A stretch of 33,786 nt of DNA from Pseudomonadales bacterium (GTDB lineage Bacteria > Pseudomonadota > Gammaproteobacteria > Pseudomonadales > Azotimanducaceae), in NCBI GenBank assembly GCA_007122315.1, contig SKUB01000329.1:1-33786 (forward strand), in the 5' to 3' direction. A program made the translations under genes and the position numbers. Below the pieces are notes generated by a model that saw nothing but the letters and a program-made list of their open reading frames with translations, searched no databases and was not told the DNA's origin. Shown here in pieces: positions 7,362 to 16,276 of the stretch. Each line of letters begins with the position of its first letter. Position 1 is the first letter of the stretch.

Positions 7362-8411
7362 ATGTCCCGCTGCCCACGCGTCACCGTGTTCATCCCCGTT
7401 CATAACCGCGAAGACTACATCACCACCGCCCTGGACAGCATTCTGAAGCAGGATTTCAGCGACTTCGAACTGCTCGTCGTCGACGACGGCTCCACCGACA
7501 GAACCGCTGACGTCGTCGCCGGCTACGGGGACGATCGCATCCGGCTGGAGCGCAACGGGACGAATCTCGGCATACCCGCCACCCGCAACCGGGGGCTGGC
7601 CCTTGCCCGTGGCGAGTACATCGCCCTGCTCGACAGCGACGACTTCGCCTATCCCTGGCGCCTGCGACGCCAGGTGGACTTTCTCGATCGCCATCCGCAG
7701 ATCGTGCAGGTGGGTGCCTGGTGCAGCCTGATGGATGCCGACAGGAATCTGTTGCGTCGTGTTCGCCGGCACCCGACCCGGCCTGAGGATGTGGACGTCC
7801 ATCTCCTGTTTCACTGTTCCCTGATCAACAGGACCATCATGGCGCGTACCGAGGTGCTGAAGGATTTCGGTTACGACGAAACGTTCGCCCGCTGCCAGGA
7901 CTACGAACTTCACGGCCGGCTCGCTGAGCACCACAAGCTGGCGAACATGCCCGACATCCTCGTCTGCGGCCGCGAGCATGAAGGCCGGGTCACGCGCGGG
8001 ACCAGGGATCTCGGCCGCGAGCGGAAGATGGCCATTCAGGGCCGGCTGCTGACCGCCCTCGGTCTCGACTTCGATGAGCAGGATCTGGCGCTGCACTATG
8101 GGCTGACGCAGAAACCCGACGCCGAGCGACCGCCTGCGGCGGAGCATCTCGAGTGGGCGGAGCAATGGCTGCACCGACTCATCGCAGCCAATCGCAAGGT
8201 CGGCCGCTATGAACGCGGCGCGATGAGCCGCGCCGTCGGACTGGCCTGGGCATCGAGCTGCTGGTTCGATCGCGCGTCGAAGGCTCCGGGCGGCTGGCTC
8301 CTCGATCTCGCGCGCAGCCCCCTGGGTCGGGGCATCCCAAGCGCGGTCCTGTCACGCTGGCTGCTGGCGGCTGCCCTGCCGGTGAACAGGACGTCTCTGG
8401 CACCCGCCTGA
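7362..8411 (+). CDS. Family 2 glycosyltransferase
   Basis: A 349-residue inverting GT-A glycosyltransferase: VTVFIPVHNRE at the start, VVDDGSTDRT (about 38-47), the DxD-type LLDSDDF near 91-97, then an acceptor domain with CQDYELHGRL. The frame is open far upstream (to 6345), but homology to GT2 begins immediately after the ATG at 7362, so I use that. The C-terminal 100 residues are basic and have no recognised domain. It is divergent from the kinase-fold gene (87 bp between starts) and convergent with the methyltransferase, with only 6 bp between stops. Confidence 0.9.
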   Translation: MSRCPRVTVFIPVHNREDYITTALDSILKQDFSDFELLVVDDGSTDRTADVVAGYGDDRIRLERNGTNLGIPATRNRGLALARGEYIALLDSDDFAYPWRLRRQVDFLDRHPQIVQVGAWCSLMDADRNLLRRVRRHPTRPEDVDVHLLFHCSLINRTIMARTEVLKDFGYDETFARCQDYELHGRLAEHHKLANMPDILVCGREHEGRVTRGTRDLGRERKMAIQGRLLTALGLDFDEQDLALHYGLTQKPDAERPPAAEHLEWAEQWLHRLIAANRKVGRYERGAMSRAVGLAWASSCWFDRASKAPGGWLLDLARSPLGRGIPSAVLSRWLLAAALPVNRTSLAPA

Positions 8412-8417
8412 CCCCAA

Positions 8418-9167
8418 TCAGAATCGCAGCGCCACGTCGAAGGCCTCGGTGGCGATGAGAAACTGGCTGTTGACGCTGCGCACGAGGTTGGTCCGATAGG
8501 CCTGCCCTTTCGCGTCCAGCATGCGCAGCGTGGCCGCAATGGTGTCGATCTCACCCGGCCGCTCGGCGTCGTCGAAAATGATCAGGAACTCGGATTCCAG
8601 GCGCTGCTCGATGAACTGCAGGCAGCCCCAGCGGGAGCGGCGGCGGCTGGAGCGCGGGCCGTCGACGAGCAGCATGTTGAAGCGCCGGTCGGACGCCAGC
8701 ACCGATGCGTCGTAGACCGGGCCCGTGAACCCCTGCACTTTCGCGTCGAGCAGCGGTGCATGCAGGACCTCGCCGCCCACCTGGCCCTGCACCCGCTGTT
8801 GCCAGCCCGCATCGTGTTCGAGGGTCGTGCAGACAAGAGGAAATCGCTGCGCGAGCCGGTCGAGCAGTTGCGTCGACTGACCTGCTCCGAGCTCCAGAAT
8901 CTTCAGCTCCGGTAGTTCCTGGGCAGCCCGCAGCAGCAGATAAAGGTAGCTGTACGTGGCCGCGCTGCGCAGGGGATAAAACGGCGTGTCGCGGATGTCC
9001 AGGCGATCGAGTTCCCGGTGCACGATGCCCTGGAACACCACCTCTCTGCCCTGCAGCCATGCCGTCGGCGCCAGCAGGCGGGAACCCCGTTCCAGCAGAG
9101 GGTTGATGTTGCGTCGCAGCCACAATCGGGTACGGAGACCGGCGTGGGAGTCCTGTTTTGGCGTCAA
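8418..9167 (-). CDS. Class I SAM-dependent methyltransferase-like protein
   Basis: A 249-residue protein with a Rossmann methyltransferase core: motif I LKILELGAGQST near residues 88-99, then a motif-II-type acid (TLEHD) and the strand FNMLLVDGPRS. The acceptor is unknown; neighbours suggest a glycan or lipid. The start codon is TTG at 9167, supported by a strong GAGGAG 6 nt upstream. The 187 bp to the next gene on the + strand should hold the promoters of both; I see no confident box there. Confidence 0.72.
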   Translation of the reverse strand: MTPKQDSHAGLRTRLWLRRNINPLLERGSRLLAPTAWLQGREVVFQGIVHRELDRLDIRDTPFYPLRSAATYSYLYLLLRAAQELPELKILELGAGQSTQLLDRLAQRFPLVCTTLEHDAGWQQRVQGQVGGEVLHAPLLDAKVQGFTGPVYDASVLASDRRFNMLLVDGPRSSRRRSRWGCLQFIEQRLESEFLIIFDDAERPGEIDTIAATLRMLDAKGQAYRTNLVRSVNSQFLIATEAFDVALRF

Positions 9168-9354
9168 ATTGCGCTCCTCGGCGGGGCGGTTGCCAGGGAC
9201 GACTCAGATCATCCCGGACGGTGGGGATTGCCGCGGATGAAAACACGTTCAGGTGCCGGCGTTCCATGAACCCACGCGAGCAGGCAGGGTCTGACTCCAT
9301 ATCCGGCACGCTGTTTGCTAACCTTATTCGGAAATCATTATGCGGAGCAGAGCG

Positions 9355-9786
9355 ATGAGCACCATCTTCCGAAACGTCGGGCGACTGTTCGTGCCGGTCC
9401 TGGGCATCGGGCTGCTGCTGGGCAGCCTGGCCCACGCGGAGACCCCCGAAGCCATGGATGCCGAAGAGGCAGCAGCGGATCTCCCTGACCCGGAGGCCTG
9501 GGAGGATGGCCCGGATCGGGAAACGCTGGTGCGCTTTGCGCGCGCCTGGGGTCTCGTCAGCAGCGTCCTGCAGGAAGAGGAATCGGACAGGGATCCCCTG
9601 GACCAATCCCTGCGCGAACCCGATGGGCTGCCCGACGACCTGCGGCGGCAGGTCAGTCGTCACATCCGTCACAACGGGTTGGGTCAGGACGAGTGGTCCA
9701 ATCTCATGGCGCGCATGGATCGCGACCCTGACTTCCGCAACCGGGTCGAGATGCTGGCCCTGCCCTACCAGACACCGACGAACTGA
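9355..9786 (+). CDS. Small secreted protein of unknown function
   Basis: A 143-residue protein. I choose the ATG at 9355 over the in-frame ATG at 9340 because GGAG at 9344-9347 then sits 7 nt upstream, and because the protein then begins with a clean signal peptide: positively charged start, hydrophobic FVPVLGIGLLLGSL, and a signal peptidase I-type AHA site. The mature part is strongly acidic (EAMDAEEAAADLPDPEAWED), then mixed helical, with no Cys. I do not recognise a family. It probably acts in the periplasm. It is convergent with the NtrC-type regulator gene. Confidence 0.7.
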   Translation: MSTIFRNVGRLFVPVLGIGLLLGSLAHAETPEAMDAEEAAADLPDPEAWEDGPDRETLVRFARAWGLVSSVLQEEESDRDPLDQSLREPDGLPDDLRRQVSRHIRHNGLGQDEWSNLMARMDRDPDFRNRVEMLALPYQTPTN

Positions 9787-9839
9787 GGCCTGACCGCGCC
9801 TGCGCGCCAACCACGACCTGGTCCTGACTGCGTAGGCGT

Positions 9840-11219
9840 TCAGGTTTCGCCGCGAGGCGATTCCGCGGGTCGATCCAGCCAGCGGTACAGCGTGCTGCGC
9901 GTCACGCCCAGAATGGAGGCAGCCTGTTTCTTGTTGCCTCCCGTGTGGCTGAGCACATAGCGGGCATAACGCTGCTGCAGGTTTTCGAGGGTAGGCAGGT
10001 CACCGAAGGGCCCCACCCCTTCCGGCGTGCCAAGACCGTCGTCATCGGATCCGCGCAGGCGCGCCGGCAGATCCTCAGGTCGAATCTCATTGCCACGGCA
10101 GAACAGCACCGCACGCTCGATCACGTTGCGCAGTTCCCGCACGTTGCCGGGAAACGGGTAGCGCTGGATCAGCGCCAGCGCCGCGGCGGTGAACCCTTCC
10201 ACCGGACGCTCCTGGCGGGCGGCGAACTCACGCAGGAAGCGACTGGCGAGCAGCTCCCGATCGTCGCCGCGCTCCCGCAGCGGCGGCACCTCGACGGCAA
10301 ACGTCTCGAGCCGGAAGTAGAGATCCTCCCGCAGATCTCCGGCCTTGACCTGGGCGCGCACATCCCGGTTCGTCGCCGCCACGATCCGCACGTCCACCTC
10401 TTCCTCGCCGCTGGCACCCACGGGTCGAATCCGCCCCTCCTCCAGCACGCGCAGCAGTTTCGCCTGCAGATTGAGCGGCATCTCGCCGATCTCATCGAGC
10501 AGCAGCGTCCCGCCGTTGGCCTGACGGAAGAGACCTGAGTGGTTGTTGCGGGCACCGGTGAACGCACCGGCGACGTGGCCGAAGAACTCGCTCTCCATCA
10601 ATTCACCCGGAATGCCCGCACAGTTCACGGCGACGAAGGGACGATCGGCACGTGGGCTGCCCTCGTGCAGGGCTCGCGCCACCAGCTCCTTGCCGGTCCC
10701 GCTTTCGCCGAGAACCAGCACCGCGCCGTCGCCCTGAGCGATGAGGTGGATCTGTTCGAACAGCCGCCGCATCCCCGGGCTCGCGCCGTACATGCCGTGA
10801 AAGGACTCTCCATCCTCCAGACTGCGATAACGCGTCAGTTCGTCACGCATGCGCCGATGTTCGAGCAGCCGCCGCACCGTCAGCAGAAAGTGATCCGGAT
10901 CCAGCGGCTTGGTGAGAAAGTCGTCCGCACCGAGCTTGAGGGCCTCCACGGCATCGCGCACGCCGCCGAACGCCGTGATCACCAGGGACGCCGGCGCCGC
11001 CTCCTCGACGTCCGCCAGCGTCCGCAGCAATTCCTGACCACTGCCGTCCGGAAGGCGCAGATCGGTGATCAGCAGATCCACATGGTGACCGTTGAGCAGT
11101 TCCCTGGCGTGGCGCAGCGTCTCGCTCTCGAGTACCGACAGGCCCTCAGCTTCGAGTTCGTCCCGCAGCAGATCACGGACCCCTGCATCGTCCTCCACGA
11201 TCAACACCTGCTCAGTCAT
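9840..11219 (-). CDS. NtrC-type sigma-54-dependent response regulator
   Basis: A 459-residue enhancer-binding protein. The receiver domain is residues 1-120, with phospho-acceptor D53 and K104. The AAA+ domain is about 140-375, with Walker A GESGTGKE (171-178) and the sigma-54-contacting GAFTGA (218-223). The C-terminal Fis-type helix-turn-helix contains [21 protein letters not shown] longer frame exists upstream, but the receiver begins at ATG 11219, which overlaps the kinase stop by 8 bp (ATGACTGA). It should activate sigma-54 promoters when phosphorylated by the neighbouring kinase. The target genes are unknown. Confidence 0.96.
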   Translation of the reverse strand: MTEQVLIVEDDAGVRDLLRDELEAEGLSVLESETLRHARELLNGHHVDLLITDLRLPDGSGQELLRTLADVEEAAPASLVITAFGGVRDAVEALKLGADDFLTKPLDPDHFLLTVRRLLEHRRMRDELTRYRSLEDGESFHGMYGASPGMRRLFEQIHLIAQGDGAVLVLGESGTGKELVARALHEGSPRADRPFVAVNCAGIPGELMESEFFGHVAGAFTGARNNHSGLFRQANGGTLLLDEIGEMPLNLQAKLLRVLEEGRIRPVGASGEEEVDVRIVAATNRDVRAQVKAGDLREDLYFRLETFAVEVPPLRERGDDRELLASRFLREFAARQERPVEGFTAAALALIQRYPFPGNVRELRNVIERAVLFCRGNEIRPEDLPARLRGSDDDGLGTPEGVGPFGDLPTLENLQQRYARYVLSHTGGNKKQAASILGVTRSTLYRWLDRPAESPRGET

Positions 11220-12708
11220 GGGTCGGCTCCTCGGCTGAAGGCATGGCCGGGCGCGCGGCTGGCAGAACGAGTTCGAAGCGGGCCCCACCGAGCGCTTCAT
11301 CCCGACCCGCGTAACGCGCAGAGGCCTCGTGCTCCAGCGCAACACTGCTGACGATGGCGAGGCCGAGGCCCGTGCCCCGGCCCGATACCTGCCGCGTAAA
11401 GAAGGGCTCGAAGACGCGTCCCGCATCCTCGTCGTCGACGCCGGGACCATCGTCGGCAATGGCCAGGACGTGTCCTCCGGCTGACGGTTTCAGGCTGGCG
11501 CGAACCCTGCTGCGGGCATGACGCAAACCGTTACGCAGCAGATTCGTCACGGCGATCTCCAGCCTCACCCGGTCGCCCAGGACGAAGATCGTCTCCTCCG
11601 GCGGCTCCCAGCACACGTTCACGTCCGCAGCTGCGGCCTCGTCCACCACTGCGCCCACCGCCGAGGTCACCACCGAACCGAGATCGAGCTGCCTGTGTTC
11701 GCGCTGAGTGCCGCGGCAGTACTCCAGCAGCTGGTCGACGATGCGCTTCAGCCGCCAGGTCTCCTGCTCGATCTGCTCGAGGTCGTGTTCGGTGTCCGCT
11801 TCCGGTTGCCGCCGGCGGATGCGTACGGAACGGCCCGAAATCACCGACAGCGGCGCACCGAGTTCGTGGGCGATGCCGGCGGCGACACGACCGATGGCGG
11901 CAATTTTTTCCGTTTCCTGCAGCCGTCCGAGCAGATGGATTTCACGACTGCGGCTCGCCTCCCGTTCCATCTCGGCCCGGTCCACCGCCTCGATCATGTG
12001 GTTGAATGCCTGCCCGAGGCTGCGGAATTCGCGCGGCCGACGCACCTCGATGCGGGCTGACCGGCTGCCCGCCGCAACGGCACTCATGCCGTCCAGCAGG
12101 CGCTCCAGCGGCCACTCGATCAGCCGCCGGTAGACGAAGAACAGCAGCACAGCGATGACTCCGAGCGTAGCCGCCCAGGCGACCCAGGAGCCGATGCGCA
12201 GGCGGTTGAGCGCGGCGTCGATCTCCGCCCGCTCACGGTTCACCTGCAGCAATCCGTTGATGCGGCCACCGTGGCCTGAAAGCGGCGTGAAGAACGTATA
12301 GACGTCCTGCTGTCCTACTTTGCGGTAGGTGCCGCCCTCGCGCCCGGTCTCGACCCGCACGGCCGCTTCCCGGCTCGTCCGTACCTGGGCGTCCGCGCGG
12401 CCAGCACGGGCGATCAGCAGACCGTCATGGTCGTAGACAGCCGCGCCGTAGACGCGACCGATGTCGAAGACGCCTTCCAGCGACTGCCGCACCATGAAGG
12501 CGTCGCCGCGCTCGATATGGCGGGAGATCAACGGCGCCAAGGCCCGGGCGATGAGCTCGATCTCACCCTGCAGGCGTTGCTCCAGGGACGACTCCGCCAC
12601 GCGCACGATGGCGGTCATGACCAGGGCTGAAAACAACCCCACCGGCAGCAGCAGCATGGCCAGGCCGATGGTCCGGAGGCTCACCCCCGGCAAGCGGGCA
12701 GTCAGCAT
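11212..12708 (-). CDS. Membrane sensor histidine kinase (NtrB/ZraS-like)
   Basis: A 498-residue kinase. Two membrane segments (about 12-34 and 173-193) bracket a periplasmic sensor domain of about 135 residues, followed by a HAMP linker (195-245). The HisKA helix carries phospho-acceptor H281 in AAGIAHELGAP, followed by a HATPase domain with an N-box (NLLRNGLRHA), G1 (DDGPGVD) and G2 (GTGLGLAIV). It is translationally coupled to the regulator downstream. The upstream 78 bp (12709-12786) holds an ATCAT-N8-ATGAT inverted repeat. The signal sensed is not predictable. Confidence 0.95.
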   Translation of the reverse strand: MLTARLPGVSLRTIGLAMLLLPVGLFSALVMTAIVRVAESSLEQRLQGEIELIARALAPLISRHIERGDAFMVRQSLEGVFDIGRVYGAAVYDHDGLLIARAGRADAQVRTSREAAVRVETGREGGTYRKVGQQDVYTFFTPLSGHGGRINGLLQVNRERAEIDAALNRLRIGSWVAWAATLGVIAVLLFFVYRRLIEWPLERLLDGMSAVAAGSRSARIEVRRPREFRSLGQAFNHMIEAVDRAEMEREASRSREIHLLGRLQETEKIAAIGRVAAGIAHELGAPLSVISGRSVRIRRRQPEADTEHDLEQIEQETWRLKRIVDQLLEYCRGTQREHRQLDLGSVVTSAVGAVVDEAAAADVNVCWEPPEETIFVLGDRVRLEIAVTNLLRNGLRHARSRVRASLKPSAGGHVLAIADDGPGVDDEDAGRVFEPFFTRQVSGRGTGLGLAIVSSVALEHEASARYAGRDEALGGARFELVLPAARPAMPSAEEPTHD

Positions 12709-12786
12709 GCACCAAGCTCGATCGCCAGAGGCGATGTATTGAAATCAGGCATCATGCTCCGAAATGATACACAAGCGAGCCGGCAT

Positions 12787-13494
12787 TCACGAATGCTCGC
12801 GCAGGAACGCCCGCACCCGATCCACTGCCGCAGCCGTTGCCGCGCCCTCCTTCCAGTTCTCGATCAGCTCTGCCCGGGGCGCCGCATGGGCGATGGCGTC
12901 AGAGATCGACGCCGGGTGATAGGGGTCGTCGCCCCGCAGCACCAGCATCGGCGTCTGCAGGGCAGCGACGCCGGCGCGATCGAGATTGAAGGTGAAATCG
13001 CCGCCGAACATGCGTTCCCGGAAGGCGCGCAGCGTCGCTGCCGGAACCGCTTCCGGCAGGCTCTCGGCCCAGCCATCGAAGAGTTCGAAGAAGATGTCGC
13101 GATTGGCGTCGGCCCCGATCGGCTGCAGCAGCACGCCGGATGCGATCCGCTCCGGCGCCCGCCGCATCAGCTCGAGACAGAAGGGGCCACCGATGCACAT
13201 GCCGAGCACGTGACAACGCTCGATCCGCAGATGATCCAGCAGCGCAAGCTGATCGTCGGCATAGGTGTGCCAGCCATCCTCAGCCGTCACCGGGCCGGTG
13301 GATGCACCCGCATTGCGCTGATCCATGGCGATGACCTTGAAGTCATCAGCAAGCACCTGCCTCGGATCGAACGGCGCGCGCTCCCAGAGTGCCGCAGCCG
13401 AGCGCATGCCGCCCGGCGCCAGCAGCAGTACCGGACTGCCCTCGCCACGCACGTCATAATGGATCTTCACGTCGCCCTGCTCGAATACCGCCAT
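12787..13494 (-). CDS. Alpha/beta-fold hydrolase with Cys at the nucleophile elbow
   Basis: A 235-residue alpha/beta-hydrolase fold protein from ATG 13494, supported by GGAGGGG about 8 nt upstream (a longer frame to 13536 lacks support). The fold markers are LLLAPGGM, the strand KVIAMDQRNAGAS and the elbow G98-M-C100-I-G102, where Cys replaces the usual Ser. The expected acid is D189 or D190 in RGDDPYHP. The catalytic His normally found after the last strand is not present in AELIENWKEGAATA, so hydrolase activity is doubtful. It is divergent from the pterin synthase-like gene and 78 bp upstream of the histidine kinase. Confidence 0.85.
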   Translation of the reverse strand: MAVFEQGDVKIHYDVRGEGSPVLLLAPGGMRSAAALWERAPFDPRQVLADDFKVIAMDQRNAGASTGPVTAEDGWHTYADDQLALLDHLRIERCHVLGMCIGGPFCLELMRRAPERIASGVLLQPIGADANRDIFFELFDGWAESLPEAVPAATLRAFRERMFGGDFTFNLDRAGVAALQTPMLVLRGDDPYHPASISDAIAHAAPRAELIENWKEGAATAAAVDRVRAFLREHS

Positions 13495-13620
13495 GGCTAC
13501 ACCCCTCCGAGGTCCTGTTGTGATTGACGTCGGCAACCTATCACTGCCTCCGGCCGGCCGCGACCCACGCCAGGCGCCGTGGCAGAATGCCCGCGCCAGC
13601 GAATGAACCAGGAGCGCTCC

Positions 13621-14169
13621 ATGACCTCAGACAGCCGCGCGCGAAGCGGGGCCACGACAACGGCAGGCACGCAGGCGGGCACCAGCGAGCTGGCCACCAT
13701 CGAGATCGCCAAGGACTACCTCAACTTCTCAGCCGGACACTTCACGCTGTTCTCGGCCACCGACCGCGAGAATCTGCACGGCCACAACTGGCGGGTTGCC
13801 TGCGAAGTGACGACGCCGGTGGGCCCGGGCGGTCTGTGCTTCGACTACGCCCGACTCAAGCGGCTGCTCGAGGAGATCTGCGAGGAGCTCGACGAGAAGG
13901 TGCTGCTGCCAGGCAACAGCCCGTGGCTGCGAATCGAGCAGGGCGAGGACCTGCTGCTGGCGCACTACGCCGACGAACGCATTCCCTTCCTGCATCGCGA
14001 CGTACTCGTTCTCGACATCCGCAACATCACGGTGGAGGAACTCGCCGGCTGGATCCTGGAGCGGGTACGCACCCATCCGAACCTTGCCGGCGAAGATATT
14101 CGTCGGCTCGTGATCCGGGTCTCATCGGGCACCAATCAATGGGCAGGCAGGGAGTGGCAGTCAGCATGA
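13621..14169 (+). CDS. 6-pyruvoyl/6-carboxytetrahydropterin synthase family protein
   Basis: A 182-residue T-fold enzyme acting on 7,8-dihydroneopterin triphosphate. Zinc ligands are H40 (FSAGH), H53 and H55 (HGH). The catalytic Cys that QueD has four residues before HGH is absent. Instead there is E50 in E-N-L-H-G-H, matching the ExxHGH pattern I recall for PTPS-III enzymes, which can make a folate precursor in place of FolB. The start ATG at 13621 has AGGAG about 8 nt upstream. It overlaps the SDR gene by 4 bp and is followed by a YhhQ transporter, so queuosine, folate or tetrahydropterin roles are all possible. Confidence 0.85.
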   Translation: MTSDSRARSGATTTAGTQAGTSELATIEIAKDYLNFSAGHFTLFSATDRENLHGHNWRVACEVTTPVGPGGLCFDYARLKRLLEEICEELDEKVLLPGNSPWLRIEQGEDLLLAHYADERIPFLHRDVLVLDIRNITVEELAGWILERVRTHPNLAGEDIRRLVIRVSSGTNQWAGREWQSA

Positions 14170-14867
14170 AGCAGGTCATCATCAGTGGCGCCAGCGCCGG
14201 CATCGGAGCGGCTACAGCCGCCGGATTTCTGGCGGCTGGCTGGGCGGTCACCAATGTCTCCCGACGCCCATGCCCGGTCGCGGGAGCGAACAGCATCGCC
14301 TGTGACTTCTCCGACCCACAAGCCGTTCAGCGCGCCTGCGGAGAACTCGAAGCCATTGCGCGCGCGGCCGCGCCGCTGCTCCTGATCCACAACGCCTCGC
14401 TGCTGCGCAACGATCGCTGCGGCGAAGTCCCGGACGCGGACTTCCGCGAGATCCTGCAGATCAACCTGGCCGCACCCAACGCCCTCAACAGCGCCCTGCT
14501 GCCCTTGATGAAGCCGGGTTCCGCCGTGATCTACGTCGGTTCGACTCTGGCCGAAAAGGCTGTACCCAACGCGTATTCCTATGTCACCACCAAGCACGCC
14601 ACCATCGGCATGATGCGCGCCACCTGCCAGGATCTCGCCGGCCGTGACATCCATACGGCCTGCGTGTGCCCCGGGTTCACCGACACCGAAATGCTGCGAA
14701 CTCACATCGGCACCGATCCGGAAACCGAACAGGCTGTGGCCTCCATGTCCGCATTCGGTCGTCTGATCACACCTGAGGAAATCGCCGAGACGATCATCTG
14801 GGCTGCATTGCACCCGGTGGTCAACGGTGCCGTGCTGCACGCCAATCTGGGCCAGCTCGAACGCTGA
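14166..14867 (+). CDS. Short-chain dehydrogenase/reductase, possible pterin reductase
   Basis: A 233-residue classical SDR: cofactor loop GASAGIG (8-14), catalytic S126 and Y139-x3-K143. VSRRP after beta-2 puts Arg residues where NADPH-preferring enzymes have them. Its ATG overlaps the stop of the pterin synthase-like gene (ATGA), so the two are co-translated. By analogy with sepiapterin reductase and pteridine reductases it could reduce the product of its neighbour. That is inferred from context, not from a specific motif. Confidence 0.85.
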   Translation: MKQVIISGASAGIGAATAAGFLAAGWAVTNVSRRPCPVAGANSIACDFSDPQAVQRACGELEAIARAAAPLLLIHNASLLRNDRCGEVPDADFREILQINLAAPNALNSALLPLMKPGSAVIYVGSTLAEKAVPNAYSYVTTKHATIGMMRATCQDLAGRDIHTACVCPGFTDTEMLRTHIGTDPETEQAVASMSAFGRLITPEEIAETIIWAALHPVVNGAVLHANLGQLER

Positions 14868-14901
14868 ACCCCTCCCCAGAACAATTCGAGGATCCGCAAA
14901 C

Positions 14902-15681
14902 ATGACCGATGCCGATCTGACTGAGCGGCGCGAGCGCGTATTCATCGTGCTCGCGGGTACTTTCCTGTGCGCCATGACCCTGCTGAACGTGATCGGCATC
15001 ACCCGATTCGTTCAGCTTGGCCCCATGGCGCTGGCAGTGGGCGTGTTGCCCTACCCCCTCACGTTCCTGTGTACGGATCTCATCAGCGAGCTCTATGGCC
15101 GCGCGCGCGCCAATTTCCTGGTCTGGACCGGGCTGGGCCTGAACTTCTTCATCCTCGGGACCATGTGGGTCGCTCAGGCCCTGCCCTCCGCGGACGCCCA
15201 GCCACCCTGGCAGGTACTCGCACTCGAGGAAGCGGTGACGTTACCCAACGGTGAGGTCGTGGTCGGCTCCATCGAATTCTTTCAGTTGCTTTACTACTGC
15301 ACGTCCGGAGCTGTCTTCGCCTCCATGCTCGCCTACATCGCCGCCCAGTTCTGCGACGTCCAGCTGTTCCACTTCTGGAAGCGGCTGACCAAGGGGCGGC
15401 ATCTGTGGCTGCGCAATAACTTTTCCACCCTCATCAGTCAGATGGTGGACTCTTTCATGGTCATTGCTGTAACCTTCGGCGCCGCCTTCCTGGCGGGAGA
15501 TGTTGCCCTTGCCACGCTCTTCGTTCTGATGGGCAGCAACTACCTCTTCAAGATGAGCGTGGCCCTGGCGGATACGGGTCCGTTCTACCTGCTGACGCAC
15601 TGGCTGCGTCGCTACCTCCGTCTCGAGGATCCCACCCTGGCCTACACGACCGGGTCGAAGGGGCAACAAGTGGGGTCCTGA
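14902..15681 (+). CDS. yhhQ: VUT-family (YhhQ-like) queuosine precursor transporter
   Basis: A 259-residue integral membrane protein with about six to seven hydrophobic segments. The hallmark sequences are LPYPLTFLCTDLISELYGR near residue 50 and the WLRNNFSTLISQMVDS block near 175. E. coli YhhQ takes up preQ0/preQ1. The gene lies 34 bp after the SDR on the same strand. The frame extends to 14827, but ATG 14902 is where family similarity begins. An insertion around residues 95-120 (PSADAQPPWQVLALEEAVTL) is a plausible external loop. Confidence 0.88.
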   Translation: MTDADLTERRERVFIVLAGTFLCAMTLLNVIGITRFVQLGPMALAVGVLPYPLTFLCTDLISELYGRARANFLVWTGLGLNFFILGTMWVAQALPSADAQPPWQVLALEEAVTLPNGEVVVGSIEFFQLLYYCTSGAVFASMLAYIAAQFCDVQLFHFWKRLTKGRHLWLRNNFSTLISQMVDSFMVIAVTFGAAFLAGDVALATLFVLMGSNYLFKMSVALADTGPFYLLTHWLRRYLRLEDPTLAYTTGSKGQQVGS

Positions 15682-16027
15682 TCCAGCGCCATCCCGGCAC
15701 TAAAGCTACGGGATCGTGTCTGAGTTGTTTCTACAAGGTTTCATATGGGCTCTTCTGCAGGTCAAACGCAGCAGAGCACTTGATTTATCGCTACACTAAC
15801 GGAATGCTGGAGAAATGCTGGAGACACTAATGAGCCATGCTGAATGGTTCCTGCCGAGGTCCAGCCCCGAACCCGGCTCCAACTGGAAGGAGCGTTGTGT
15901 TGTGCATCAGCAAGTTACATGGCAAAGTGCAGGTTACTTCGCTGGTTTCATCACAAGGATATGACCGGTGAACCCAACGAAGCTCAGATCAACAGGGGAT
16001 TCAGGACGCGTACTGCGGCCAATCGTG
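15682..16027. other. Long leader region before acp-spt, with an 11-bp tandem repeat
   Basis: 346 bp with no convincing gene and a lower GC content than its surroundings. It contains a perfect head-to-tail duplication of AATGCTGGAGA at 15803-15824. A strong GGAAGGAG (about 15885-15892) stands 9 nt before a GTG that opens a 20-codon frame ending at 15964, which could be a leader peptide or chance. I see no terminator for yhhQ and no confident -35/-10 pair. The region should carry the promoter for acp-spt. Confidence 0.5.
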
Positions 16028-16273
16028 ATGACAACGTATAACGAGTGCGTCGTGCAGATCCAACAGATGCTGCAGTCGGCGGTCGCTAAGGGTGAGGTGG
16101 TTGGCGAAGACGTGGATCTGATCGAGGAGCTCGGCCTGGCGTCCCTGGACGTCATGGAGCTCATCGAACAGCTCGAGGATGTCTTCGACATCTCGTTTCC
16201 CATCAACGAGCTGGGTGACGTCAGAACGATTTCCGATCTGGCACGTCGGGTCCAACAACTAACTGATCGGTGA
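16028..16273 (+). CDS. Acyl carrier protein of the sphingolipid pathway
   Basis: An 81-residue acidic four-helix acyl carrier protein. The phosphopantetheine site is S39 in ELGLASLDVMEL, with Ala before the Ser where housekeeping AcpP has Asp. The longer frame from GTG 15968 adds 20 basic residues unlike any ACP, so I use ATG 16028, though its ribosome binding site is poor. It lies 3 bp before spt. In Caulobacter a dedicated ACP sits beside spt and carries the acyl donor for long-chain base formation. The phosphopantetheinyl transferase at 30152 is the likely activator. Confidence 0.9.
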   Translation: MTTYNECVVQIQQMLQSAVAKGEVVGEDVDLIEELGLASLDVMELIEQLEDVFDISFPINELGDVRTISDLARRVQQLTDR

Positions 16274-16276
16274 CCA

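Noticed and set aside
13520-13544. GTGAT-N15-ATCAC inverted repeat between the hydrolase and pterin genes
   Set aside because: Short arms with a long spacer; easily chance, and no promoter boxes align with it.
15844-16041. 65-codon frame before the ACP gene
   Set aside because: No family, low-complexity basic composition, and it overlaps the ACP start in another frame.
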